Assembly: GCA_030549495.1 (NCBI GenBank)
Contig: JAUIRK010001043.1
Location: 795,001 to 859,000, forward strand
Length of the DNA stretch: 64,000 nt
Direction of reading: 5' to 3'
Source: Nectonema munidae
Lineage: Eukaryota > Nematomorpha > Nectonematoida > Nectonematidae
Shown: positions 24,601 to 34,730 of the stretch, piece after piece
How positions within the stretch are numbered: the first letter of the stretch is position 1
Layout: the number at the start of each line of letters is the position of its first letter
Notes under the pieces: generated by a model
Seen by the model: only the letters and a program-made list of their open reading frames with translations
The model's database searches: none
What the model was told of the DNA's origin: nothing
Program-made: the position numbers and the translations under genes

Positions 24601-27600
24601 GACAATTTCCAGCACAATTATAAAGCGACTTTACTCTCAGAATCTAAATTTATTTGTAGATTTTTATAAAATAGTATTAGTTTTTCCTTTTTTTTTATAA
24701 ATTAACCTTCGTTTTTTTTATTGGTCAGTATAATGTTTATCTAATAAATTTAAAATTATTTTTGAAGTGAAAAATGTAGATCGAATGTACAAGTTTTGTT
24801 GGATAATCGTAGTCCACTATTTATTTTTAGATTTTTATAAAATCATTTTAGTTTTCGGTTTTTTATAAATTAACATTAGTTTTTTACTTCTTTTGAATTA
24901 ATCATCCAAAATTTAAGTGCGGGTTTGATTTACACTTTGATTCGAAAAAAATATGTTTTGGATAAATATTATTTTTATTATTCTTTACTTCATATAAATT
25001 TCTAAAGAGAAGATAAATAGGTCAAAATATGTGTTTTAATCAATTTTTCTCAATAAGTAATCTCATGAATTTATTTTTTTTTCACGTGTTTTAATAAGTT
25101 TTTCTCAATAAGTAATCTCATGAATTTATTTTTTTTCACTATAATCCTAAATTTATTTCTATATTTTTATAAAATAATTATAATTTTCGAATCTAACACG
25201 TGTGCGCATGCATCCACATTGAAGAAATAATGAGTTTTGTTGGATAATCATAGTGTACTTTTATTTAGTTTAGATACAAATATTAGTACCTATTAGTACC
25301 TTTTTTTTTATTTAGTACCTTTCTAATTTTTAACGAAGGGCATTCGTTATTTTTATACCGACAGTGTGCGAAGAATAAATCACATTATTGATTCTAAAAC
25401 GATTGTTATTGATTTTAGCGGTTAACTATGCGAAGAAAGATTAACACATGTTGCATTACGCGTTTGTGAGCGCAGGAAATTCTTATCTCGCATACGCTTT
25501 ACCACATCTTTAGCACGCGTGTGTGGTTTATTTTATCGGGCTAGTGTACGCTTAGTTTATTTGTAGTGTTCCTAGTTTAAATCTTAGTCAAATATTAAAA
25601 CGCTTATAACTTTCACATTTCTCAACAAAATGCATCCTGCGATATACCAAATTAAAGCATTTTTTATGGGCTTTCAGAATACATTACTTATATCATAAGT
25701 CCTTAAGAAATGCCATTTTACTGTTTATATTTTCCATGTGCTTCATAACATTAATTAGCAGATAAGGGATGCATTTTAAACTAAAACAGTAATATATTTG
25801 AAGAAATATTTTTTCAGTATAAAGAGTTTAGAAAACTCTTCTCTAATATATAATGATATATTCTCATAACCTGTACGGTTGAACGCGGGTAGACAACTTG
25901 CGTGTTATCTCCAACCGGTATATTACGATTATTCTTCTCTAACCTGTATTCTACGATGATTCATCTCCAAACTATATACTACAATGATTCATCTCCAAAA
26001 TGTATACTACGATGATTCATCTCCAACCTGTATACTAGGATGATTAATCTTCAACCTGTATAATACGATGGTTTCTATTCCATGTACAAATAACTAGGGA
26101 GACAATGTTCAACTTTCTGTTCACATTCTGCTAGATGTAAGATTTGATATACCTCATTCGGGGAGACGATGCTACATAAGTTATTACCTATATACATTAT
26201 ACCTGTATACTACGTTGGTTCATCTCCAACCTGTATACCGCGATAATTCATCTCCAACCTATATAATATATTTTATCAAATAATCAAAATAAAATTCTGT
26301 AATCAAAGAATCGAAAAATATTCTTTAAAAAATCAAAAAATATCAAACTTTCTGTTCATATTTTGCTACCTCATACGATGTTACAAAAGTTATTACCTAT
26401 ACTTTGCAATTTGCACGATTTTAAATATTATATTTGTCGAATAATCAAAGAATCGAAAAATGTTCAAATAAAAAAATATTTATTCTTTTTAAATATATCG
26501 TTGGCTCCCCTTACTTTTAGTTTCGTATGTGCATAATTTGATAAAAATTAATTATTAAAGACTAGTTTTATCTTTCAATTTTAAAAGTAAGGGGAGCCAA
26601 CGATATATTTAAAAAGAATAAATATTTTTTGATTTGAACATTTTTCGATTCTTTGATTATTCGACAAATATAATATTTAAAATCGTGCAAATTGCAAAGT
26701 ATAGGTAATAACTTTTGTAACATCGTATGAGGTAGCAAAATATGAACAGAACGTTTGATATTTTTTGATTTTTTAAAGAATATTTTTCGATTCTTTGATT
26801 ACAGAATTTTATTTTGATTATTTGACAAATATAATATTTAAAATCGTGCATCGTATGAGGTAGCAAAATATGAACAGAAAGTTTGATATTTTTTAAAGAA
26901 TATTTTTCGATTCTTTGATATGAATTATCGCGGTATACAGGTTGGAGATGAACCATCGTAGTATACAGGTATAATGTATATAGGTAATAACTTATGTAGC
27001 ATCGTCTCCCCGAATGAGGTATATCAAATCTTACATCTAGCAGAATGTGAACAGAAAGTTGAACATTGTCTCCCTAGTTATTTGTACATGGAATAGAAAC
27101 CATCGTAGTATACAGGTTGAAGATGAATGATCGTAGTATACAGGTTGGAGATGAATTATCGTAGTATACAGGTTAGAGATGAATCATTGTAGTATATAGT
27201 TTGGAGATGAATCATCGTAGAATACAGGTTGGAGAAGAATCATCGTAATATACGGGTTGGAGATAACACGCAAGTTGTCTACCCGCGTTCAACCGTATAT
27301 ATATATATATATATATACCATTTTTACTTCTAAATCGTCTTCTTTCAATTCAAATTTGTCCCTTTTTAAGTTTTGAATTGTCTCTTCCTCAAATTTAATT
27401 TTTCTTTTTTCAATTCTAAGTTGTCTTATTTAAGTCTTAAATTGTTTTTGCAATTTTATTTGGTATTTTAGAAAGAAAAATTTTTTTAGTTGAGAATTAA
27501 AGATACATTTTACAATTTTAAAAAAGATAATTTAGAATTGAAGAAAGATAATAATTTAGAAGTAAAACTGGTATATTTAGAACACACCATTCTCTTTTTT

Positions 27601-29376
27601 GCAACATTCACGTCACACAGCTCCTCAAAAGATCAACACAAACTATTAACACATTTTACTATTCGATAAAAAGGAAAGCGGAATGGACTCTTATCGCATC
27701 AAAAAAGGCTAAGCTATTATTATGAGTGCAGAGCGCCTTCGTGTCAATGTGTTTGGTAGGGAGAGAGAAACAAATGTAAGAGATGAGTTGTTTTACTTTT
27801 TCCCCAAGTTGGGGTGTGTACTCATTTTAAAATACGCATTATGTTCATTACCCATCTCGATTTAGGTTCACTTCCATTGGGGGAGCAGGGGAACTAACCT
27901 TGGATCGGAACATTTGGTAAATGGGAAAAAGTTTCCTTTAGAAGCTCACTTTGTGCATACTTCCACCTCTTCCGACGATTTTGCTGTGATTTCGGTTCTC
28001 TTTCATCTTGGCATTAGAAATCGCAATCTAGAAGTGATTGTGAGAGCTCTAAGAAGGCAGCCTAATTCTCCAGAAATCGACATCAGAGAACCCTTTTCAT
28101 TGGCCAGGCTCCTTCCTGTGAATAGAAATAGATTCTACCGCTATCACGGCTCCCTCACCACTCCTCCTTGCAGTGAAAACGTTGTATGGAGCATAATGAA
28201 CGAAACGCTTCCCATATCCGTCGAACAACTCGAGGCAAGTTTTACGTTGAATTATTATATTAGTGTATAACTTTGCTTCGTACTAAAACGATGTTTTGTG
28301 GCGTTTAGTTTCGTCTTATTTTCGAATTTATAACTATATTATTGATTTTAAAAATTCTGATCTTTTTTTGACACGGGAGGGTGGCGTACGTAAATTTTTT
28401 AATCTTTCAAACGCAAATTCTTTGATCTGATTGATTATAAATATTTGAATTTTTATTTGCAAAAGAAATTTTCTTAGAAAATAAATTAAGTTATTTTTTT
28501 TAATTAAAAATTTTTTTTATTCAAATGCACAAAATTTGACAATTTAAAATATTATATTGAAATTAATGTTAATTCAAATTTTTCATTTATTTCTCTTAAC
28601 AGAAATTTTGAAAAAAAATCAAAAAACATACTAGTTTAACAACGATGTTTTGTGGCGTTTAGTTTCGCCCAATTCCATAAAAAACTCCAATGGATTATAA
28701 AAAGTGCATTAGAAACGCAAAAATGGGCAATGAATCAGGGCTTTTCCACTTTAATCTTCTCGCGTCCATATCATAAGATGTGGGCGATGAAGAACGTTCT
28801 TTTGTTTGCTTTGCGGCAGATAATAATAATGTTCATTAAGTATCAATAAAAAATCAATTAATTGTGCTAATAAGGATTTGCATTGGGTGCATTCTAAGAA
28901 GTTAAAAATCAAGACAATCAATTGAAAGGAGAAAAAGCCACACTACCATGTGGGTGCCAGTGGTAAATTTTAGACTAAAATTAGCACCAACTTTCACATA
29001 TAACACCCGAAATAATTCGCTAAGTTCAACTCTGCATTGTTCTCTAAGCATTCTATATAATAAACTTGAAAGAGAATTTGAACATGGCGTGATATGCTTA
29101 GTTCAGCTGTATTTAAGTTACATATCAAAATGGTAAGTAGATAGCAGAGTGATCTACTTTATTTCAACGAATAAACGTTTCATTAAACATTTCAATCACT
29201 CCATTCATTTCTTCTTCAAATTTGAAAAGATAACATAAACGAAAGCTTTTTTCTTGTTTCAGGTATTTGAAGGTTTGATTGGCTGCAAAGAAGAGGATGG
29301 GTGCACACATGAAATCGGAGCCAACTTCAGACCTGTCCAGCCTATTTTTAGGAGAGAAATTTTTTTATGTGAATAA
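21303..29376 (+). CDS. Alpha carbonic anhydrase, secreted, three exons (plus copy)
   Basis: The intact paralogue of the minus-strand gene. Exons 21303-21611, 27866-28234 and 29263-29376 join in phase 0 to give 263 residues, a normal length for the family. Seen: signal peptide (about residues 4-18), FQYSGPKGTNFW, QKQSPVNI, EHTV with the His64 shuttle, VHFHWGSRGTNLGSEH with two zinc histidines and Glu106, FPLEAHFVH with Glu117 and the third zinc histidine, GSLTTPPCSENVVW with Thr199, and NFRPVQPIFRR near the end. Cys40 and the Cys in TTPPC fit the conserved disulphide. Inference: an active, secreted or extracellular carbonic anhydrase. Intron 1 (6.3 kb) contains local duplications and a 1.4 kb foldback; intron 2 (1.0 kb) has a GC donor. 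There is no transmembrane tail, so GPI or membrane anchoring is unlikely. Confidence 0.92.
23136..25800. repeat. Locally duplicated intronic block
   Basis: Unit A (TTTTATGTGAGGTCAGT core) occurs at about 23136-23482 and 23484-23800. Unit B (AACGAAGG.CATTCGTT, GTTGCATTACGCGTTTGTGA core, about 240 bp) occurs at about 23815-24055, 24060-24305 and 25235-25530. Unit C (GTACGCTTAGTTTATTTGTA core, about 260 bp) follows B at 24310-24570 and 25532-25795. A partial B start recurs near 24770. So a B-C pair of roughly 0.5 kb was copied about 1.2 kb downstream. No ORF. The class is unknown; it may be satellite-like or a nested transposon. Confidence 0.7.
25874..27297. mobile_element. Foldback (long inverted-repeat) element
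   Basis: The left arm, about 25874-26520, is repeated inverted at about 26581-27297 around a loop of about 60 bp. The ends are TACGGTTGAACGCGGGTAGA and its complement. The arms contain period-28 tandem units built on GATGATTCATCTCCAACCTG. The right arm carries an extra internal copy of the ATCGTGCA...GTTTGATATTTTTT part (about 26830-26900), and small gaps occur elsewhere. No coding sequence. It resembles a foldback transposon or large MITE; no target duplication is visible, partly because the right side runs into (AT)n. Confidence 0.8.
27866..28234 (+). CDS. Carbonic anhydrase (plus copy), exon 2
   Basis: The acceptor CGATTTAG precedes VHFHWGSRGTNLGSEH; the exon ends VEQLE with donor GAG|GCAAGT. 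123 residues with the canonical spacing around the zinc site. This exon and sequence up to 28635 are almost identical to the minus copy. Confidence 0.92.
28636..28671 (+). repeat. Short direct repeat next to the end of the CA identity block
   Basis: ACGATGTTTTGTGGCGTTTA with flanks repeats 28283-28318. It sits exactly where similarity to the minus copy stops, and its variants (CAACG, TTTCGCC) match the minus copy better than the plus copy. Confidence 0.65.
29263..29376 (+). CDS. Carbonic anhydrase (plus copy), exon 3
   Basis: The acceptor TTGTTTCAG precedes VFEGLIGCKEEDG; 37 residues ending FLCE-TAA. Confidence 0.9.
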   Translation, partial: VFEGLIGCKEEDGCTHEIGANFRPVQPIFRREIFLCE

Positions 29377-29457
29377 CCTAACGATCTTCTTGTGATATGT
29401 TGTTAATAATCGCGTTTATATTATTTTTGATCTGTTTATGCATATTTATTGCTTACA

Positions 29458-29463
29458 AATAAA
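29458..29463 (+). other. Polyadenylation signal of plus carbonic anhydrase
   Basis: AATAAA about 80 nt after the stop codon. Confidence 0.6.
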
Positions 29464-30418
29464 ACACCCTTCCTGAAATATCGGATCTTACTAACTCATA
29501 CACTTTTTTCATGTCAACAAATGTGATTTGTGTACGCAACTCCTTGAAGATACATTAAATCTTTTTACGTTATGCAGGAGAAAAGGGTATCCTGAATTCT
29601 CAAATTTGATGAGCATTGTTTAGAATCGGTGCTGGTTAAAGTGGGTGTGCTTTCAGTAGCGGGTCTCTCAAATGACCAAGAGGTGCGAGAGCAAAGAATT
29701 ATGTTACTCATGACAGGGCAAATCGGCCCACCCACGGCTCATGATTACATGGGGTCGATAATTCCTTTAAAGCACTGCTTTACAGAGAAACTGAGGTAAA
29801 CACAAAAATAGTTTATCCGACCCAATGTTTTGAGATACAAAATCCGTGTTTACTCATCAACCCTACCTTTTTGAGGGTGAATATTAGAAGTTACTCTTAC
29901 CCTACCAAGGGGACAATACATCCCAGACATTTTAAACTTTCAGACTAAAGTATCTTTACTTGTTTTCTATTTTGTTTTGTTTTTTTTAATAAAAAATGGC
30001 TTAAAATGAATTATCCTTGATTAGAAATGTCGTATTTTGTAACCAAATATATGATTGTAAAGAGAATGTTTCTGAGATGTCATGAATAAAAGATTAAGGA
30101 GGCCAATAAGTAGAAAACATTAAAACTTTTTTAAAAAAAATTCTTTTACTATAAATTTTGGACTACGCTCGTCTTCTTCAGATCTAATCCGCTTTTACAA
30201 AAAACGAAAACCAGTAACTCTTTATTTCATTTATAATAATCTTTGAATTTTTTGTGAAATAATTAATATATATCTTTTATCATTTTGAAATTTTGGTGGT
30301 ATATGTGCTTAGGTAAATTTTCTACTAGAAAATTTTTATCATTCAAAGTTAACTTCTTTGTGATGTTCTTTATAATTAAATATACACACAATTTTTTATA
30401 CAACCAAAACTTTATTAT
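29464..30418. other. Intergenic, no gene recognised
   Basis: A less AT-rich patch at 29620-29790 (AGGGCAAATCGGCCCACCCA) has no ORF of note; it could be a repeat fragment. The rest is AT-rich. Confidence 0.3.
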
Positions 30419-30558
30419 TTAACCGGTTATCGACCACAGTCGACATATGTCGACTTTAAAAAATATGAATCGTCTGCTTTTATAAATGCTCTTTAAAACA
30501 AATCTTCTGCTTTACATTAGATATCGTCTGATTATTATCCTGGTCGATAACGGGTTAA
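30419..30558. mobile_element. piggyBac-type MITE with TTAA ends
   Basis: TTAACCGGTTATCGACCA at the left and TGGTCGATAACGGGTTAA at the right form an 18-bp inverted repeat with one mismatch, flush with TTAA at both ends, the target and excision signature of piggyBac elements. Inside lies the palindrome GTCGACATATGTCGAC. Non-coding, 140 bp. Confidence 0.8.
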
Positions 30559-30867
30559 AAAAATTTTCTTTCAAAAGCTTTTTCAGTTTTGTGGGCTGGC
30601 CATTACGCCAGATATGGGAAGATGTGTGTATGTAATTTGCTCGCGAAGGACTCTAGTGCGTATTCAGAAGTTTTAATTTGTTTAGTTCAAATAAAATCCT
30701 AGACTAAAATAATATTCTATAAGAAAATATCGTAATAAAATTGAAATCGTTCAGAGTTTCGATATTTATCTTAATTCAGTTTTTTGTTCAGGCGTCTTTT
30801 TGAACCGTTTTTGCTATTTCTAAGATTATATTATTGTAAGTTTTTGCTATTTGTTTTTGTTTTTGCA

Positions 30868-31006
30868 ACGTGTGGTATTTTTTTATCTAGAAGGCAGAAT
30901 TGCGATGTCTCTATCGATCTATGAGGAAAGTAGGCTTGATGCGGGATCGAAACCAAGAACTTGAGTTATCGAAACTCAGTATCTAACCAACCTTACTCAC
31001 GCCCCC
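30868..31006 (-). repeat. tRNA-derived SINE, family 1, copy 5
   Basis: GGGGGCGTGAGTAAGGTTGG and the CAAGCCTACTTTCCTCAT body on the minus strand. Degraded, with an altered box B (TGGTTTCGATCC). Confidence 0.75.
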
Positions 31007-32685
31007 TTACATATCATCTATGGTACTTATAATTCAACTCCAAAAAATTGCAATTCTGCTTTCTAACATTAAAAAGTTTCTCTTATTCAATGGTACAGAT
31101 GATGAACACCCTAATCAAGCGACGAGTATAAAAGAAGAGCATAATACTGACCATGTGTGCGCCTTCTATCAAAAAATAGAAGAAAATAGGGTTTTTTTTA
31201 TCGCATCTCATATTTGGCATTGATTGCTTCAATTTGAGGTATCTAGTTTTGAAACAAGACTTTTGTCACCCTTTGGATCTAATTGTTCTTAAGGAAATGA
31301 AAGTTGATTTATCAAAGTGTTTATTTTCATAACAGTTTGATAATACTTTTTAAAAGTTCCTATCATCAATTTTGCTATATCAATATTCATTTATTATTAC
31401 TATGTATTTAAAAGCAATAAATCAGCTCATATCCTAATACTAAGAAGAATTAAGGAATAATTTATTGTTATTATTTAAAAAACGCGGGACGGAATATTGA
31501 AAAGTTAAAAAGCACTACACTGGTGGATTTAAAGGGGCATTGACAATTGCTTGGAAATTTTTCTTGATCTAATTCTTTTTGTAGAAATCAGATATTATGA
31601 TGATTTCTGCAACTCGTTTTTTAGATTCAATCTTTCTCTAAAGTGAGAAACTTAAAATACTTACTACTTAAAACAAAATGAAGTAAACGTTTTGATGTTT
31701 TCCCTATGGATGTTACAACGTTGGTACACCCAGGATACATAAAAATTGAAAATAAACCCAATATATAACAAAAATACTTATTTTTTGACACCTATCAATA
31801 TCAAAAGTTCGTTTTTGAGCCGGATAAAATTTTTTCAAGGACTGGATTTGGCGCACGGCACATAGTTCGGTGACCCCTGCTGTAGAGGAACGCAGACGAA
31901 CTGGAATTTCCAATGGAATTCAATAGGGATTAGTCAAAATTGACTGCTTTGCACGAACAAAAATGTCTTAAAAATCATTTAAAAAATGGAAACGATTTGC
32001 TCTCGGACAATAGTAAGTAAAATAAGTAATTTAGTTTTTTAACTAGTGAAGCTCGTTTCACGTAATCTATCACAGGGTTTGCAATCAGTTGGTGCCGATC
32101 TTTCAATTGGTCGCGGAATAAATATAATGGGTCACGACAAACGAGAAAGGAAACAAAAAAGGTACACGTTTGAGCAAAGTGCAGAATATAAACAACTTTG
32201 AATATTGCGCAGCACCCACGAATCATCAACGCTGAAAACGCTGTCGACAAAGCCATTTTAGAGAAATAAATTTCGAAATTCCTTCACAACTCACTTTCCT
32301 ATCTTAAATCTTTAATGAATGTTTCCCTGAGGAGAAATTTAAACCAGATAAGAAAAGTCTTTGCATAAAAAAGCGATCTAAAGTCGTGGACTAATAATTG
32401 AGGTTCTTAGTTGTTCCTTTAGACAGTGATTTCGAGATAAAATTTGTTTTCATTTTAGGTTCTGAAGAGAGAAGAACTTTGGCTAATAAGTAAAAAGCCT
32501 ACTTTATTTCTGTGATCTTTTACAGCAACCTACTTGTGTGAATTGAGATGTTCTGTTTAACTCAATTGAAGACTAAGAACAGAAACATGCTCAAAACTGC
32601 CCCTGATACGCGTATAGCACACTGTCTTCTTGATTCCCTATTGGAAAGGATTGTTTATGAACAAAACAAACACATCCATGATCCA
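31007..32685. other. Intergenic, no gene recognised
   Basis: A stretch reading CAGCAGGGGTCACCGAACT on the minus strand from about 31892 looks like a lone hAT end. The 93-codon minus ORF at 31975-32256 shows no motif that I know. Confidence 0.3.
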
Positions 32686-32810
32686 TTAACCCATTTAGTT
32701 CCAATGTTTCCAAAGGAAAATCAGACGAACCCTTATTTTAAACAGAATTAAATGCAGATTACTGAAGTTGTCTTCCTTCCCTTTGGCAACACTGTTACTA
32801 AATGGGTTAA
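32686..32810. mobile_element. piggyBac-type MITE with TTAA ends
   Basis: TTAACCCATTTAGT at the left and ACTAAATGGGTTAA at the right are perfect 14-bp inverted repeats ending in TTAA. 125 bp, non-coding. Confidence 0.8.
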
Positions 32811-33548
32811 ATGTTCTCTTTTTAATTTTAAAAAGGACTTTTGGTTTGTGTTGCAATTTCCTTATGTTTGTTTTGAAAAAGAAATAATATTTTTTTCATA
32901 CAACTAGATAATACAATGTGCAGAGCATGACAACATATACTCCTAATGAACACTAGCAAGTTTTTATATATTTACTAAAAAATTAGGGAATTGTATGCAA
33001 TGTAGCGCATTGCTTAAGAATTAAGTTAGCGCCCTTCCAAGTTAAGCCTCTAACTACTCTCTAGTTATATTTAGTACAGCAATAAGTAATGTTACTAACT
33101 TGAGTCCTCAGAAGGGATTAACATTTTAAAAATTGGTATCGCCATTTTTAAACTCCCTCTTCCTCTGAGATTGTTATTTACAAGATGAAATACAGATTAC
33201 AAGTGTTTAAATATTGTTGGTCAAAAATTTTAGTATTTTTCTTGTTTTTTCTATTCAAAGCCTTTTATTAGTTTGTAGGTTGTTGTGTTTCAACCTTAAA
33301 GAGTATGCTAAATTCTTCAAAATGTCTTAACTTTTAAGACACTTTGAGAAAACACAGTTGCTTTATATAATAGCTTACCTATCATCATAAGTGACTCGGG
33401 GGAAAGATGTTTATTTGATCACTTTTTAAAAGCTGGATAACACCTTGAAATGCCTGAAACTAAAATATAATAATACCGGCATACAAAATTACAAGAAAAA
33501 CGGTAGCAACCATCATTAAATTATTAAAGTCCATACTATTTGTATTAC

Positions 33549-33700
33549 ATTTATAAAGGTAAAGGTGCTGTGGGGTGCTTTCATCGAGAAGGTACAATTG
33601 CGCCGCTTGTATCCAACTATGAGGAAAGTAGGCTTGATGCAGGATCGAACCCAAGACCTTGAGTTATCGAAACCCAGCATCTAACCAAACAATTTATAAA
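33549..33700 (-). repeat. tRNA-derived SINE, family 1, copy 6, 5'-truncated
   Basis: Minus strand: head truncated inside TTGGTTAGATGCTGGG, then GGGTTCGATCCTGC and the normal body and tail. ATTTATAAA flanks both sides (33549-33557, 33692-33700), a likely short target duplication at a truncated insertion. Confidence 0.78.
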
Positions 33701-34054
33701 TAGTAATAATAAATTGGGGCGCTGAGTGCAGATCGCCATTTAGGCTCCCCTACCCTTTGATACACCATTCGCAGTATCTAAGAAGCAGTACCTCCACTAA
33801 GAATGGAAGAAAAAATCCAAAGATCTTCCATAGACATTGGCTGTCTTTTCTCAGTGATCACATCAGTGATATGCATCTCTTTTTATATCGATTTGAGGAT
33901 CAAAGCGTAAAAAATCATAAAAGCAGGTTTAATGCCGTTCCTAAATTTCACTTGCATGATTGTAACTAACACTCTAAATTCGAGGCTGTTTGTGTGCAGC
34001 TTTAATAAACTTGAAAGGAACATATTAACAGTTTTTTTATACAGAAACGATGAG

Positions 34055-34170
34055 GACATTTTGTACACGAAGTATTTCGTACCAAAGACATTTTATACCT
34101 AATTTTAGATGTTTCGTACTTAATTTTTGGACTTTTCGGTACAAAATGGCCAATTTACGTACGAAATGTC
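34055..34170. repeat. Small palindromic repeat with GTAC-rich words
   Basis: GACATTTTGTAC at the left and GTACGAAATGTC at the right form a 12-bp inverted repeat with one mismatch. Inside, TTTCGTAC-like words recur. Possibly a MITE; no target duplication found. Confidence 0.35.
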
Positions 34171-34730
34171 TTGAACTTGTTGTACGCATATACTCATGTA
34201 CTCAATAATATCCGATAGTATAAGGTCAATTTTTATCCTGTCAATCATCGAAAAAGCTTAGCGCAAACACCAGTAAAGAAACGTCATGTTTGATTTTTTA
34301 CTCAAGCTCTCACCTGCTCTTGTGAGGTCTGTGCTTGTAAAGCGCCTTCAAGTTCCTCTAGATATGACAATGTCAAAGATTAGTGATTGTAGAATTCCAC
34401 TTTGGCGAATTATTGATCAGCCCTAAGCAACAAAGAGTAAAGGAAATGCGTTAGGTGCATGAATATGATCAGCAAATAATTGTTTAATTATAATAATAAT
34501 TGATGCGTGAGCGAATGCCTCCAATTGTATTAAAGTATATAGAGTAAAGGTGACGTTTTCACGGATATATATTTCAAAGTTATGCTGTTGCATCCTAAGA
34601 AGGTAAAAAGGTATTTATATTTGCCTCACTGGATACTCTTGCGACAAAAAATCAGTCGCCCAATTCTAAGTACATTGTATGCACTCTCATGTATGTTCGC
34701 AGTAAAAACAAAATATTGTCTTGTGTAGAT

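Noticed and set aside
28652-28849. A 65-codon ORF in carbonic anhydrase intron 2
   Set aside because: It starts in the duplicated 30-base echo, has no splice sites or homology that I recognise, and is absent from the minus copy.
31713-31913. A small protein gene or complete hAT MITE near 31.8 kb
   Set aside because: Only one possible hAT-like end (CAGCAGGGGTCACC) can be seen; no partner end or duplication.
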